Shown: positions 19,017 through 28,089, counted from the first letter of the stretch. The stretch: DNA of 64,000 nt from Nocardia acididurans (GCF_016741815.1 NZ_JAERRJ010000009.1:62001-126000), one strand, 5' to 3'. The notes: a model not told the origin generated them from the sequence alone. Program-made: numbers and translations.

Positions 19017-19292
19017 TCAGTGGCGGGAGTCGCTCAGCGACCGAACGGGTTTCATGACGAATCCCAGCGCCCCCAGCACCGCGAAGGCGTGCCCGAACAG
19101 GAGGCCGTAGTAGCCGCCGGGCAGCACCGGATCGGCGAGCCAGGCGATGAGCGCCCCGGCGGCGAATCCGGCCCACGCGCCGATCACGCCGCCGAGCACC
19201 GACCGTGGCGCGGGCCCGTGTTGCAGGATCACCCCGGTGACGACTCCGACCGCCAGGCCGATCATCGTGATCGTCAACCCGGGCACCAGCAT
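19017..19292 (-). CDS. Small three-helix membrane protein
   Basis: A 91-residue hydrophobic protein with three predicted membrane helices separated by Gly-rich turns (VGVVTGVILQHG, VIGAWAGFAAGALIAWL, GLLFGHAFAVLGALGFV). ATG 19292 preceded by GGAGAACGGAC is chosen over an upstream start that would add a non-hydrophobic arginine-rich extension. The pattern is reminiscent of GlsB/YeaQ/YmgE-type stress membrane proteins, but similarity is too weak to assign. Function unknown. Confidence 0.6.
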   Translation of the reverse strand: MLVPGLTITMIGLAVGVVTGVILQHGPAPRSVLGGVIGAWAGFAAGALIAWLADPVLPGGYYGLLFGHAFAVLGALGFVMKPVRSLSDSRH

Positions 19293-19390
19293 GTCCGTTC
19301 TCCGTTCCGTGAGCGTGCGTGTCCACACTCGACCCTGCCGCAGCGGTGCCGTCCGAGGCATCGGGGAGCAACCGGAGACGCACCCTGATT

Positions 19391-20185
19391 TCAGCGGAAC
19401 CGGGCCAGTACGGGAGCGAAGGCCGCGGCCAGGTCGCCCGGCACGAGCAACTCGTCGATGCCGTACTTCTCGCGGCGGTGCTCGAGGAGTTCGGCCGCCG
19501 CGCCGGGGTCGCCGGGCAGGATGGCCGCCGCGTTCGCCTCGCGCAGTCCGTCGAGGGTGACGCCCATGAACTTGCTCATGTAGACCGGCAATTGGTCACC
19601 GACGGCGACGAGCTGCAGGCTGAACCCGACGGGCCGGTCGGTGTGGGCGCGCACGGTGGCGACGATCTCGGCGAGCTCGTTCTCGGTGGCGACCGGCTGG
19701 ACGGCGAGGTGGACGCGATCGGCGAGTTCGGCGGCGGTGGCGAGCATCCGGGGGCCGGAAGCCGCGATCACGATGGGCGGCACCGGTTTCGCGGCGGCGC
19801 GGACGGCCACGATGGTGTCCACCATCCGCTGTCGCCGCTGCCCGGCCGAGCCCCACTGCTCGCCGAGCGCCTCGGCCTCCCGCTGCGCGTCGGGCCGCCC
19901 GGTGCCGATGCCGAGTTCGAACCGCCCATCCGAAAGCAGCTGCAGCGCCGCCGTTTCGCGTGCGGTGGCGGCGGGGTGCCGCAGCGGCGCGGCAATGACA
20001 TTGGGGCGCAGCCGCAGTGTTGTGGTGACGGCGGCGGCCGCCGCGAGTGCGGGGAAGGGTGAGGTCGTGTGCAGGGTGTCGGGCAGCAGTACGGTTCGGT
20101 ACCCCTGCTCTTCGGCCCGCTGGACGTCGCGCACCCAGTCGGAGCCGGAGCGGGGCGTGAGGACGATTCCGAAGTTCATGCTCAT
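19391..20185 (-). CDS. F420-dependent LLM-class oxidoreductase
   Basis: A 264-residue luciferase-like TIM-barrel protein: FGIVLTPRSGSDWVRDVQRAE at the start, TTTLRLRPNVIAAPLRHP, and the conserved SDGRFELGIGTGR. Actinobacterial relatives use cofactor F420, common in Nocardia and mycobacteria, so F420 use is inferred from family and host. The substrate is unknown. Start ATG 20185 (MSMNFG) or the second ATG at 20179. It lies alone on the minus strand, divergent from the vWA gene. Confidence 0.85.
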   Translation of the reverse strand: MSMNFGIVLTPRSGSDWVRDVQRAEEQGYRTVLLPDTLHTTSPFPALAAAAAVTTTLRLRPNVIAAPLRHPAATARETAALQLLSDGRFELGIGTGRPDAQREAEALGEQWGSAGQRRQRMVDTIVAVRAAAKPVPPIVIAASGPRMLATAAELADRVHLAVQPVATENELAEIVATVRAHTDRPVGFSLQLVAVGDQLPVYMSKFMGVTLDGLREANAAAILPGDPGAAAELLEHRREKYGIDELLVPGDLAAAFAPVLARFR

Positions 20186-20364
20186 GCTTCGAGCATCCGC
20201 CGCCCGGATTGTCGCCGAATCGGCTTCGAGTCTCTGATCCGGCTACGCCTGTATACGTATGTCCGCGGGGAGCCGCCTGGATTGCAAGGTTTTCTCCCGG
20301 TCCGTCATAAGCGCCGGAGCGTAGCGTCGGAAGTGCTCATGACTACCGCTCGGGGGTTCGCGCA

Positions 20365-21012
20365 GTGACAAATCCAGATCTCACACTCATAGCGGTCCTG
20401 GTGGACCGCTCCGGCTCGATGCAGCACATCAAGTCGGACACCGAGGGCGGTTTCGCCGCCTACATGGACCAGCAGCGTCAGGTCCCGAAACGTATCGAGG
20501 TGACCCTCGCCCAGTTCGACACCGAATACGACCTCCGCTACGCCAACCGCCCCCTCGATCAGGTCCCCCCGCTCGAGCTGCTGCCGCGTGGCATGACCGC
20601 CCTCTACGATGCGGTGGGCCGCCTGGTCACCGACGTGGGCGCGGAACTGGCCGCCCGCCCCGACGACGCCCGCCCCGGCACGGTGGTCGTCGTGGTCCTC
20701 ACCGACGGTCACGAGAACTCCAGCAGGGAGTGGTCGCACGCGGCGGTGAAATCCCTGATCACCCAGCAGCAGGACGTCTACAACTGGAACTTCCTGTTCC
20801 TCGGCGCCAATATGGACGCCGTGGCGATCGGCACCGGCATGGGCGTCGCCCCGGGCAGTTCCATCACCTATTCCGCAGGCGCCAAAGGCGTTTCCGGCGT
20901 CTTCCGCGCCGCCTCCGCCTACACCGCCCGCCTTCAGGCCGCCGCGCCCGGCGCCCGCCTCGTGGACGGCTTCACCGACGAGGAACGCGAACAATCCAAC
21001 CCCGGCCACTGA
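20365..21012 (+). CDS. von Willebrand factor type A domain protein
   Basis: A 215-residue stand-alone cytosolic vWA domain. The metal-ion-dependent adhesion site is complete: DRSGS (about 13-17), Thr in RGMTALYDAVG (near 78) and Asp in VLTDGHENSS (near 113). The domain is a protein-interaction module; no AAA or MoxR partner gene is adjacent, so its role is not apparent. GTG 20365 is used, with GGGGG upstream. It overlaps nothing and is convergent with the DUF1877 gene 10 nt away. Confidence 0.8.
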   Translation: MTNPDLTLIAVLVDRSGSMQHIKSDTEGGFAAYMDQQRQVPKRIEVTLAQFDTEYDLRYANRPLDQVPPLELLPRGMTALYDAVGRLVTDVGAELAARPDDARPGTVVVVVLTDGHENSSREWSHAAVKSLITQQQDVYNWNFLFLGANMDAVAIGTGMGVAPGSSITYSAGAKGVSGVFRAASAYTARLQAAAPGARLVDGFTDEEREQSNPGH

Positions 21013-21022
21013 GCCGGCGTCG

Positions 21023-21493
21023 TCAGCCCAGGTAGCTGACCGCGCCCGAACCCCTGGCGGTGGCGAATTCGAAGAACTCCACCAGGCTTTCGTACGCCTC
21101 ACGCACGTAATCGAAGGCGAAATCGGTGTCGGTCCAGATACCGGGGTAGACGTCTGCCTCCTCCATGCGGTCCGGATCGTAGTGTGCGGCGAGCTGTTCG
21201 AACGAGATGGCGCGTAGCTTCGCGGCGGTGGACGAGACCAGCACGAGCGGCCAGGGGATCGGCGTGCCCTCCGCGTAGTCGTCGTCGATGCCGTACAGCA
21301 GGTCGATATCCGTTCCGGCGGCTTCGAGGAGATAGCGCAGGCCGTCCCAGGCCTTGTCCAGGTCACCGCCGGGTTCGCCGGCGCGGTCCAGACTCATCAG
21401 AAAGTCGTTCTGCTGCTGTGGGTCTCGCTGCAAACCCAGTACCTCTTGCAGTTCTTCCGGGGAGACCCGGGTGAAACTGAGATACATGCCCAT
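21023..21493 (-). CDS. DUF1877 (YfbM-like) family protein
   Basis: A 156-residue protein beginning MGMYLSFTRVSPEEL, with LDKAWDGLRYLL and the conserved YGIDDDYAEGTPIPWPLVL block characteristic of DUF1877/YfbM. The function of this family is unknown. It is acidic and soluble, with no signal peptide or metal motif. It forms a convergent pair with the vWA gene; whether they cooperate is unclear. Confidence 0.8.
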   Translation of the reverse strand: MGMYLSFTRVSPEELQEVLGLQRDPQQQNDFLMSLDRAGEPGGDLDKAWDGLRYLLEAAGTDIDLLYGIDDDYAEGTPIPWPLVLVSSTAAKLRAISFEQLAAHYDPDRMEEADVYPGIWTDTDFAFDYVREAYESLVEFFEFATARGSGAVSYLG

Positions 21494-21556
21494 GTGGACG
21501 CCCCCTCTTCGGCACCATGACCTTCGACCGTCAATGTAGCCGGGCGGGCCGACAGG

Positions 21557-22219
21557 TCACTGCCAGCCGGGGCGGACCAGACCGGATTCGTAGGCCATGA
21601 CCACCAGTTGAGTGCGGTCGCGGGCGTTGAGTTTCACCAGGATTCGGCTCACGTGGGTGCGGGCCGTGGCGGGACTCATATAGAGCCGCTCGGCTATTTC
21701 GGCATTGGTGAGGCCCTCGGCGACGAGGGTCATCACCTCGCGCTCACGGTCGGTGAGGCCCGAGAGTTCGGCTACCGGAGCGGGTTTGGCGTGCGTGGCG
21801 AATTCGGCGACCAGACGCCTGGTGACGCCGGGGGAGAGCAGGGCGTCACCGGCCGCGACCACACGGACGGCTTTCACCAGGTCCGCGGGTTCGGTGTGTT
21901 TCACGAGGAAACCCGTTGCGCCGGAACGCATGGCCTCGAAGACGTATTCGTCGAGCTCGAACGTGGTGAGGACGACCACCCGCACCTCGGCCAGGGCGGG
22001 GTCGGCGGCGATGGCGCGGGTGGCGGCGAGGCCGTCGAGCAGGGGCATACGGATATCCATGAGCACCACATCGGGGGTCAGCTCCCGGGCCAGCGCCACC
22101 GCCTGTTCCCCGTTGTCGGCTTCACCCACTACCTCGATATCGTCCTGCGCGTCGAGCAGGGCGACGAAGCCCGCGCGGACCAGCGCCTGATCGTCGGCGA
22201 TGACAACTCGTACTGTCAC
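21557..22219 (-). CDS. NarL/LuxR-type response regulator
   Basis: A 220-residue regulator. The receiver domain has acidic residues at VVIADDQALVR and the phosphoacceptor Asp in VVLMDIRMPLLDG (near 54). The C-terminal LuxR HTH is LTDREREVMTLVAEGLTNAE (about 150-169). It sits 54 nt after the sensor kinase gene and is divergently placed to an ABC exporter, so it probably controls that exporter in response to membrane or drug stress. Confidence 0.93.
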   Translation of the reverse strand: MTVRVVIADDQALVRAGFVALLDAQDDIEVVGEADNGEQAVALARELTPDVVLMDIRMPLLDGLAATRAIAADPALAEVRVVVLTTFELDEYVFEAMRSGATGFLVKHTEPADLVKAVRVVAAGDALLSPGVTRRLVAEFATHAKPAPVAELSGLTDREREVMTLVAEGLTNAEIAERLYMSPATARTHVSRILVKLNARDRTQLVVMAYESGLVRPGWQ

Positions 22220-22273
22220 TGGGCCTCCCGTTCTCGGCCTCGGTTTTCGAAGCCGCGCGTTCGGATCTCGAAG

Positions 22274-23494
22274 TTACGCAGCGGGTTCCGGATGTGCCAG
22301 GTGGACCGGCAGCCGCGCCTCCACATGGAAGCCGCCGTCCGGTTTGGGTTCGGCGAGCAGGCGGCCGCCCAGCGCGGCGGCGCGTTCGCTCATGCCGACG
22401 ATGCCGTGCCCGCCGCCCGCGGGGACCACGGCGGGAGTTGCGGCCGGGCGCGTGTTGTCGATGGCGAGGAACAACCGCTCCGGTGAATAGCGCACGGTGA
22501 CAAGCACACTCGCGCCGGGCGCGTGCCGCACCACGTTGGTGAGCGATTCCTGCACGATGCGCGCCGCCGCCACATCCACCACCGAGGGCAGCCGCTGGGG
22601 CACCCCGGTGACGATGGTGCGCACCTCGAGCCCGGCGCGGCGGGCGGGCAGGATCAGTCCCTCGATCTCGCTGATGCGCACTGTCGGCGCGGTCGGGGCG
22701 GGGACCGTGGCGGTGCCGGAGCGGATGGATCGCAGCAGCGCGTTGACCTCGCCGAGCGCGTCCTTGCTGGCGGATTTGATGGCGGCCAGCGAGGTCGCGG
22801 CCTGTTCCGGCCTGCGGTCGATGAGTTCCAGCGCCACCGAGGACTGCACATTGATGAGCGAGAGACTGTGCGCGAGCACATCGTGCAACTCGCGCGCGAT
22901 GGCGAGCCGCTCCTCACTGGCCCGGTGCTCGCGTTCGGCGAGCTCGCGGGCGCGTTCGGCCTGTTCGCGTTCCCGTTCGGCCTGTTCGTTGCGCCGGGCC
23001 TCCGTCTCGCGTTCCCGCCGCGCCGCGATGGCGAGCCGGCGCTGCCGGATGCCCTCCGCGATGGCGATCAGCACGATCAGCCAGGCCAGCAGCCCGAACT
23101 GCTGCCACACATTGCCCTCGTAGCCGCGCAGGCCCGGCACCGGCCACACCATGAGCAGATAGCCGACGCCGACCAAAGGGTAAGTGCGCCAGCGGGATCC
23201 GACGACCCCGGCGGTGAGGAAGGCGATCACCAGCGAGATGAACATCGGCCCGTACCCGTAGCCGATGAGCAGGTAGGCGGCGCAGGCGGCCAGCACGCCG
23301 TAGAACACCTCGTACGGGTAGCGCCGTCGCACCACGAGCAGGATCGGCCCGGCCACGAGCAGCGCGTATCCCAGCCAGTCCAGACTGCGCAGACCCGTCT
23401 GATGCTGGTTGGCCATCGTCCCGCCGCCGAGCTGTATCACGGCGACCACCAGTGCCAACAGCGCATCCCACCGCTGTGCGGCCTTCAACCCCAT
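22274..23494 (-). CDS. NarL-family sensor histidine kinase
   Basis: A 406-residue membrane kinase. The N-terminal half has about five to six hydrophobic segments. A highly charged coiled-coil linker (about 165-205) precedes the HisKA_3 phosphoacceptor region (AIARELHDVLAHSLSLINVQ, His near 216). The ATPase domain contains NVVRHAPGA and GGGHGIVGMSERAAALGG. ATG 23494 begins the membrane region; the frame is open far upstream, but that part is antisense to the ABC gene. Partner of the response regulator at 21557. Confidence 0.92.
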   Translation of the reverse strand: MGLKAAQRWDALLALVVAVIQLGGGTMANQHQTGLRSLDWLGYALLVAGPILLVVRRRYPYEVFYGVLAACAAYLLIGYGYGPMFISLVIAFLTAGVVGSRWRTYPLVGVGYLLMVWPVPGLRGYEGNVWQQFGLLAWLIVLIAIAEGIRQRRLAIAARRERETEARRNEQAEREREQAERARELAEREHRASEERLAIARELHDVLAHSLSLINVQSSVALELIDRRPEQAATSLAAIKSASKDALGEVNALLRSIRSGTATVPAPTAPTVRISEIEGLILPARRAGLEVRTIVTGVPQRLPSVVDVAAARIVQESLTNVVRHAPGASVLVTVRYSPERLFLAIDNTRPAATPAVVPAGGGHGIVGMSERAAALGGRLLAEPKPDGGFHVEARLPVHLAHPEPAA

Positions 23495-23620
23495 AGCTGC
23501 ACGGTAGCGCCGTACACCCTCGCACGGGAGCACGTCGGCCCGAAATACGTCCAGATACGTACGACTGTTCACGCGCCGGGACGGATGTTCCCGACCAGGT
23601 CGAAGCGGATTCTTGAACCC

Positions 23621-24592
23621 ATGAACGAAGCAGCGTCCACCAGCGACGATCGCGAGCCCGCCGTGGTTACGCGGCCTGCCGGCTCCGGGCTCGACGCACT
23701 CGCCACAGTTGTCACGACCGACCGGTTGACCAAACGCTACGGCCCCCACATCGCCGTGGATGCCGTGAGCATGAGCGTCCGGCGCGGTGAGATCTACGGA
23801 TTCCTCGGCCCGAACGGGGCGGGCAAGACCACCACGCTGCGCATGCTGGTCGGTTTGATTCGCCCGTCCGAGGGCACGGCGACGGTGCTCGGCAAGCGGC
23901 CCGGCGACCCGGAAGCGTTGCGCCGCATGGGGGTTCTCATCGAGGGGCCGGGTTTCTACCCCTACCTGTCCGGCCGCGACAACCTGCGGGTGATGGCCCG
24001 CTATCGCGGCGTCGCGGACACCGGTGTGGAGCAGGCCCTGCATCGGGTCGCCCTCGATGCCCGTGGCGATGACAGATTCCGCACCTACTCCCTCGGCATG
24101 AAGCAGCGCCTCGGTGTCGCCGCGGCCCTGCTCGGTCACCCCGACCTGCTGATTCTCGACGAACCCACGAACGGCCTGGATCCGGCGGGGATGGCCGAGA
24201 TGCGGGAGCTCATCACCGGTTTGGCCGCCGACGGGCACACCGTCGTGCTGTCCAGTCACCTGCTCAGCGAAGTGCAGGAGATCTGCGACCGCGTCGGCGT
24301 CATCTCCGGCGGCGTCCTGCTCGCCGAATCCACGGTGCGTGAATTGCGCGGCGCCGCATCGCTTTTCCTGCGCGCCGAACCCCTCGAACTGGCCTTCCCC
24401 GCAGTGCGCCGCGTGGTGGGGGACCGGTCCGCGCTGCTGACCGCCACCGGCATCAGAGTCGATGCCGGCGTGGCAAAGGCGCCCGCGGTGGCGCGCGCGG
24501 TGATCGAGGCGGGCGCGGATCTGCTGGAACTGCGCACCGATGAGAAGTCCCTGGAAGAAGTGTTTTTCGAGATGACGGAGACGGCGAAATGA
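23621..24592 (+). CDS. ABC exporter ATP-binding protein
   Basis: A 323-residue ATPase of the DrrA/CcmA drug-export type: Walker A GPNGAGKTTTLRML (about 68), signature YSLGMKQRLGVAA and Walker B LLILDEPTNGLDP, followed by the SSHLLSEVQEICDRVGVI block. A 35-residue non-conserved N-terminal extension precedes the domain. Its stop overlaps the permease ATG by 4 nt. Divergent from the two-component system, with 126 bp between, likely carrying both promoters. Confidence 0.93.
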   Translation: MNEAASTSDDREPAVVTRPAGSGLDALATVVTTDRLTKRYGPHIAVDAVSMSVRRGEIYGFLGPNGAGKTTTLRMLVGLIRPSEGTATVLGKRPGDPEALRRMGVLIEGPGFYPYLSGRDNLRVMARYRGVADTGVEQALHRVALDARGDDRFRTYSLGMKQRLGVAAALLGHPDLLILDEPTNGLDPAGMAEMRELITGLAADGHTVVLSSHLLSEVQEICDRVGVISGGVLLAESTVRELRGAASLFLRAEPLELAFPAVRRVVGDRSALLTATGIRVDAGVAKAPAVARAVIEAGADLLELRTDEKSLEEVFFEMTETAK

Positions 24593-25437
24593 CCGATCTG
24601 CTGGCAAGCACCCGCGCGGAACTGCTGCGCCTGCGCAAGTGGCCCGCGTTCTGGATCGTCCTCGGTACGTGGATCCTGCTGAACCTGACGTTCGCGTACC
24701 TGTTCAACTACCTGGCCTACACGACCGGCGACAGTTCCCGCATGTCCGACGGTCAGCCGCGAGAAGTGCTGCTGCAGTTGATGCTTCCGTCCGCCGTGCC
24801 CGAGGTCTTCACGCAGGGCATGGCCATGTTCGGCGGTGCGCTGATGCTGGTGCTGGGTGCGCTCGCGGTGGGCAGCGGCTACGGCTGGGGCAGTTGGAAA
24901 ACCGTGCTCACGCAAGGCCCTTCGCGAGCTGCCGCCATCGGCGGTGTGGTGATCAGCCTGGCGCTGACCGTGATCGCCCTGGTGGCAGTGGCTTTCGTTA
25001 TCGACACCGGGGTCGCGGCCCTGATCGCCTCGACCGAGGGGCAGCCCCTGACCCTCCCGGCGGTGAGCAGAATCCTGCTCGGAATCCTCACGGGCTCGGT
25101 CATTCTCGGTATGTGGACCCTCGCCGGTGCGGTGATCGGCGCGATCGCCCGCAGCCCCGCCCTCGCCGTGGGCCTGGGCCTGGTGTGGGTGCTGGTGGTG
25201 GAGAACCTGCTGCGCGGAGTGGCCGGAATCTTCTCTCCCATAAAGACTCTCACCGACTACATGCCGGGTACGGCTGCCGGATCCCTGGCCGGGTCGCTGC
25301 GCACCACGGGCGGCCCTGCCACCCCGGGAGTACTGGATGTGCTGACCCGCACCGAGTCGCTGATCGTGCTGGCGGCCTACATCGCGGCCTTCGCGGCGGG
25401 CACGGTGCTTCTGATCCGCCGCCGGGACATGGTCTAA
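24589..25437 (+). CDS. ABC-2 type exporter permease
   Basis: A 282-residue membrane subunit with about six predicted helices (first near 18-38, last near 255-275) and the short RLRKWPAFWI segment before helix 1 common to such permeases. It forms a transporter with the ATPase at 23621. The exported substrate is unknown; antimicrobial peptides or drugs are plausible from the two-component-plus-exporter arrangement. Its stop overlaps the convergent TetR gene by 4 nt. Confidence 0.9.
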   Translation: MTDLLASTRAELLRLRKWPAFWIVLGTWILLNLTFAYLFNYLAYTTGDSSRMSDGQPREVLLQLMLPSAVPEVFTQGMAMFGGALMLVLGALAVGSGYGWGSWKTVLTQGPSRAAAIGGVVISLALTVIALVAVAFVIDTGVAALIASTEGQPLTLPAVSRILLGILTGSVILGMWTLAGAVIGAIARSPALAVGLGLVWVLVVENLLRGVAGIFSPIKTLTDYMPGTAAGSLAGSLRTTGGPATPGVLDVLTRTESLIVLAAYIAAFAAGTVLLIRRRDMV

Positions 25438-26039
25438 CCCAGCACGCCGTAGGCCAGCCTGCCGAGCGCGGTCTTGATCTCCTCCGAGGTCAGGCCGCGC
25501 TCGCGCTGTTGCCGGTACACCTCGGCCGCGAGTGGTGCGAGGAGCGGATCCACGAGTGAATCGGGTTCCGGCACACCGGCTTCGGTGAGCAGGGTGCGCA
25601 CGTGCACGACCCAGAACCGGTATGCCCCGGTGGCGAAGCGCGCCCCGCCGGTCTCCGCGCCGAGGACGAGATTCGCGTGGGTGTCGAGTAGGTCGATCAT
25701 GGCGGCGTAGAACGCGGCCAGCCGTTGAGCGGGCGGTGCGCCCGGCCCGAGCGGGGGTTCGCCCCGCAGCAGTTGTTCCTGGAGCGCGCGCTCGTGTTCG
25801 TCGAGCAGTGCGACGGCGATGGAGCCCACGTCGGGATACCGGCGGTAGAGCGTGCCGCGTCCGACGCCCGCGGCCTTGGCGATGTCGTCCATGGTGACCG
25901 TGCGCGGGTCGCGGGTGGCGAACAGTCCGGCGGCGGCGTCCAGGATCTTGGCCCGGTTGCGGGCGGCGTCCGCGCGTTCCGCGGGTGCTGTCCCGGGTGC
26001 CGGCGGTTGGCCGAGCAGCGGCAGATCGGCGGATTTCAT
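25434..26039 (-). CDS. TetR family transcriptional repressor
   Basis: A 201-residue regulator. The HTH lies at about 27-72 (ILDAAAGLFATRDPRTVTMD, AAGVGRGTLYRRYPD). The ligand-binding domain resembles SCO1712/TetR_C-type proteins. It is divergent from azoR-sugE. Two palindromes in the 108-bp gap (26066 and 26110) overlap the expected promoters, so it very likely represses itself and the azoreductase/SMR operon. The inducer is unknown; quinones or quaternary amines would fit the targets. Confidence 0.9.
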   Translation of the reverse strand: MKSADLPLLGQPPAPGTAPAERADAARNRAKILDAAAGLFATRDPRTVTMDDIAKAAGVGRGTLYRRYPDVGSIAVALLDEHERALQEQLLRGEPPLGPGAPPAQRLAAFYAAMIDLLDTHANLVLGAETGGARFATGAYRFWVVHVRTLLTEAGVPEPDSLVDPLLAPLAAEVYRQQRERGLTSEEIKTALGRLAYGVLG

Positions 26040-26065
26040 GAGGTCACTGTAGCCCGGAAAACTAT

Positions 26066-26130
26066 AAGTGGACAAACTGTCCACTTGTTCTCTACCGTGG
26101 CGATCAGCAAAACGGACACAATGTCCACTT
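26066..26130. promoter_or_regulatory. Twin TetR operators between tetR and azoR
   Basis: Site 1 (26066-26086) has 9-bp arms AAGTGGACA and TGTCCACTT around AAC. Site 2 (26110-26130) shares GGACA, three bases, and TGTCCACTT. Their centres are 44 bp apart, on about the same DNA face. Position between divergent genes, one encoding a TetR protein, supports operator function. Confidence 0.75.
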
Positions 26131-26147
26131 GATTGGAGAGCTTGATC

Positions 26148-26795
26148 ATGACCACCCTGCTGCACCTCGACGCGAGCGCCCGCCGCAACTCCCTCAGCCG
26201 TGAGGTGGGCGCCGCCTTCGCCACCGCCTGGCGCGCACAGCATCCCGAGGGCGGCTACCTCCACCGCGATCTCGCCGCCGACCCGATCCCGTTCATCGGC
26301 GAAGGCTGGGCGCAACTGTGCGACCGCGTCCTGGCGCAGCCGGTCACCGACCTGGATCGGCTCGCGGAACTGGTCGACTCGCCGGAGCAGGCGCGCGCGT
26401 GGGCGATCATCGAACCCCTGCTGGCCGAGGTCCGCGCCGCCGACGTGGTGCTCATCGGCACCCCCATGTACAACTACTCGATCCCGGCCGGTCTCAAGGC
26501 GTGGCTGGATCAGATCACCTTCCCGCGAATGTCGCTGGCCCCCAGGCGCTTCGTGGTCGCCACGGCCCGCGGCGGCGCGTACTCGCCCGGCACGCCCAAG
26601 GCGGGCTACGACTACCAGGAGCGCTACCTGCGCGACTTCTTCGTCGGTCACTTCGCCGTCGAGGACACCGTGTTCATCAATGCGGAGCTGGCCAATTCCC
26701 GGCAGGATCCGGCGCTGGCGCACCTGCGCGCCAAGCACGACGAATCCTTCGCCGCCGCCCTCGCCGCCGCCCGCGCACTCGGCAAGGAGTACTGA
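26148..26795 (+). CDS. azoR: FMN-dependent NADH:quinone/azo reductase
   Basis: A 215-residue flavodoxin-like enzyme of the AcpD/AzoR family: LHLDASARRNSLSREVGAAF at the N-terminus (phosphate-binding loop) and GTPMYNYSIPAGLKAWLDQI (FMN contact). It reduces quinones or azo dyes with two electrons and is often a thiol/quinone stress enzyme. ATG 26148 with GGAGAG upstream is chosen. It lies one base before sugE in an operon apparently repressed by the TetR protein at 25434. Confidence 0.92.
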   Translation: MTTLLHLDASARRNSLSREVGAAFATAWRAQHPEGGYLHRDLAADPIPFIGEGWAQLCDRVLAQPVTDLDRLAELVDSPEQARAWAIIEPLLAEVRAADVVLIGTPMYNYSIPAGLKAWLDQITFPRMSLAPRRFVVATARGGAYSPGTPKAGYDYQERYLRDFFVGHFAVEDTVFINAELANSRQDPALAHLRAKHDESFAAALAAARALGKEY

Positions 26796-26796
26796 A

Positions 26797-27117
26797 ATGC
26801 CCTGGCTCATCCTGGGTTTGGCCGGTCTGGTGGAGATCGCCTGGTCGCAATCCATCAAACCGACACAGAATTTCACCAAACCGCTGGCCACCCTGATCTG
26901 CCTGGCGCTCATGGCGGGCGCGGTGTTCCTGCTCTCGGTGGCCATGCAGTCGCTGCCGGTCGGCACCGCCTACGCCGTGTTCACCGGCATCGGCGCGGTC
27001 GGCGCGATCACCATCGGCATCGTCGTGCAGAAGGATCCGTTCTCGGCCGGGCGCGTGCTCGCCCTGGCCATGATCATCGGCGGCATCGTGCTCGCTCACG
27101 CCACCAATCCCGAATGA
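26797..27117 (+). CDS. sugE: Small multidrug resistance (SMR) efflux protein, SugE type
   Basis: A 106-residue four-helix membrane protein. It begins with WLILGLAGLVEIAWSQSIK, with the conserved membrane Glu of helix 1 at residue 13. GTAYAVFTGIGAVGAI and MIIGGIVLAH are SMR signatures. Pro-containing SIKPTQNFT after helix 1 favours the SugE/Gdx subgroup, several of which export guanidinium. It probably works as an antiparallel dimer exchanging cations for protons. No guanidine riboswitch is seen; regulation is likely by the adjacent TetR. Confidence 0.88.
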   Translation: MPWLILGLAGLVEIAWSQSIKPTQNFTKPLATLICLALMAGAVFLLSVAMQSLPVGTAYAVFTGIGAVGAITIGIVVQKDPFSAGRVLALAMIIGGIVLAHATNPE

Positions 27118-27147
27118 CGGGCCGGACGGCCGGTATCGTCCACGCGC

Positions 27148-27597
27148 ATGGACGTCGCACCTGTTCGGCCTCCCGATCTTTCCCAGCGGCCCTTCTTCCT
27201 GGCCGTGGAGCGGATCATGGCGGCCTCGCCGGACGAGCTCTACCGCATGTGCACCCGCGAACTCGGACTCTGGTTCGCCGATCCGGGTTCGGTGCTCATG
27301 CACAAGCCCGCGGTGAACGAGCCCTTCTTCTTCACCGCGGGCGGCGGGCACCCGCACTACGGCCGCTACCTGCGCCTACTACCCGAGCGCCTCATGGAGG
27401 TCACCTGGGTGACCGGCGAAGGCGGCACCGAGGGCGCGGAAACCGTTCTCACCATTGAATTCTCGGCGCACGGCGCGGGCACGGCCCTGCTGCTCACACA
27501 CGCCGGATTCCCGAACGCCGCCGCTCGCGACCGCCACGAGAAGGCCTGGCCGAAAGTGCTGGAGCAGCTGGACCAGCGCGCCACCGCCGTCGTGTGA
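27148..27597 (+). CDS. SRPBCC (AHSA1-like) domain protein
   Basis: A 149-residue START-fold protein: an N-terminal strand-helix (FFLAVERIMAASPDELYRMC), an RYLRLLPERLMEVTWVTG core and a C-terminal helix DRHEKAWPKVLEQL typical of activator-of-Hsp90-ATPase-1-like proteins. Such domains bind hydrophobic ligands. It lies 30 nt after sugE on the same strand but may be independent. Function unknown. Confidence 0.75.
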   Translation: MDVAPVRPPDLSQRPFFLAVERIMAASPDELYRMCTRELGLWFADPGSVLMHKPAVNEPFFFTAGGGHPHYGRYLRLLPERLMEVTWVTGEGGTEGAETVLTIEFSAHGAGTALLLTHAGFPNAAARDRHEKAWPKVLEQLDQRATAVV

Positions 27598-27645
27598 AGC
27601 GGGGTAGGTTCGTGCCGTACAGCTTCCGAAGTCGAAAGGACGAAG

Positions 27646-28089
27646 ATGCCCACACGTAGCGCACGCACCGCTTGGACCGGTGGCCTGCAGGACGGTTCGG
27701 GTCAGGTCGAACTGGTCAGCTCGGGCGTCGGCAAGTACGACGTGTCGTTCCCGAAGCGCTCGGCCGACAATGCCGACGGCACCACCAGCCCGGAAGAGCT
27801 GATCGCCGCTGCGCACTCCTCCTGCTACTCGATGGCCCTGTCGGCGCAGATCGGCAATGCCGGCGGCACCCCGCAGAGCCTGGATGTCACCGCCGACGTC
27901 ACCCTCGGCCCGGATCCGGCCGGCGGTTTTCGCATCTCCAAGATCAAGCTGACCGTGGTCGGCCGCGCCGCGGGCATCGACGAGGCGGGCTTCCTGGCCG
28001 CCGCCGAGGCCGCCAAGGCGGGCTGCCCGGTGTCCAAGGCTCTCACCGGTGTCGACGACATCGAACTGGACGCCACCTTCGAGGCGTAG
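27646..28089 (+). CDS. OsmC/Ohr family peroxiredoxin
   Basis: A 147-residue thiol peroxidase of the OsmC type. The peroxidatic Cys is in AAHSSCYSMAL (residue about 64) and the resolving Cys in AKAGCPVSKAL (near 126), spaced as in the family. It reduces organic and fatty-acid hydroperoxides. ATG 27646 follows GAAAGGAC. It is a single gene ending near a hairpin, consistent with the stress-defence genes around it. Confidence 0.9.
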   Translation: MPTRSARTAWTGGLQDGSGQVELVSSGVGKYDVSFPKRSADNADGTTSPEELIAAAHSSCYSMALSAQIGNAGGTPQSLDVTADVTLGPDPAGGFRISKIKLTVVGRAAGIDEAGFLAAAEAAKAGCPVSKALTGVDDIELDATFEA

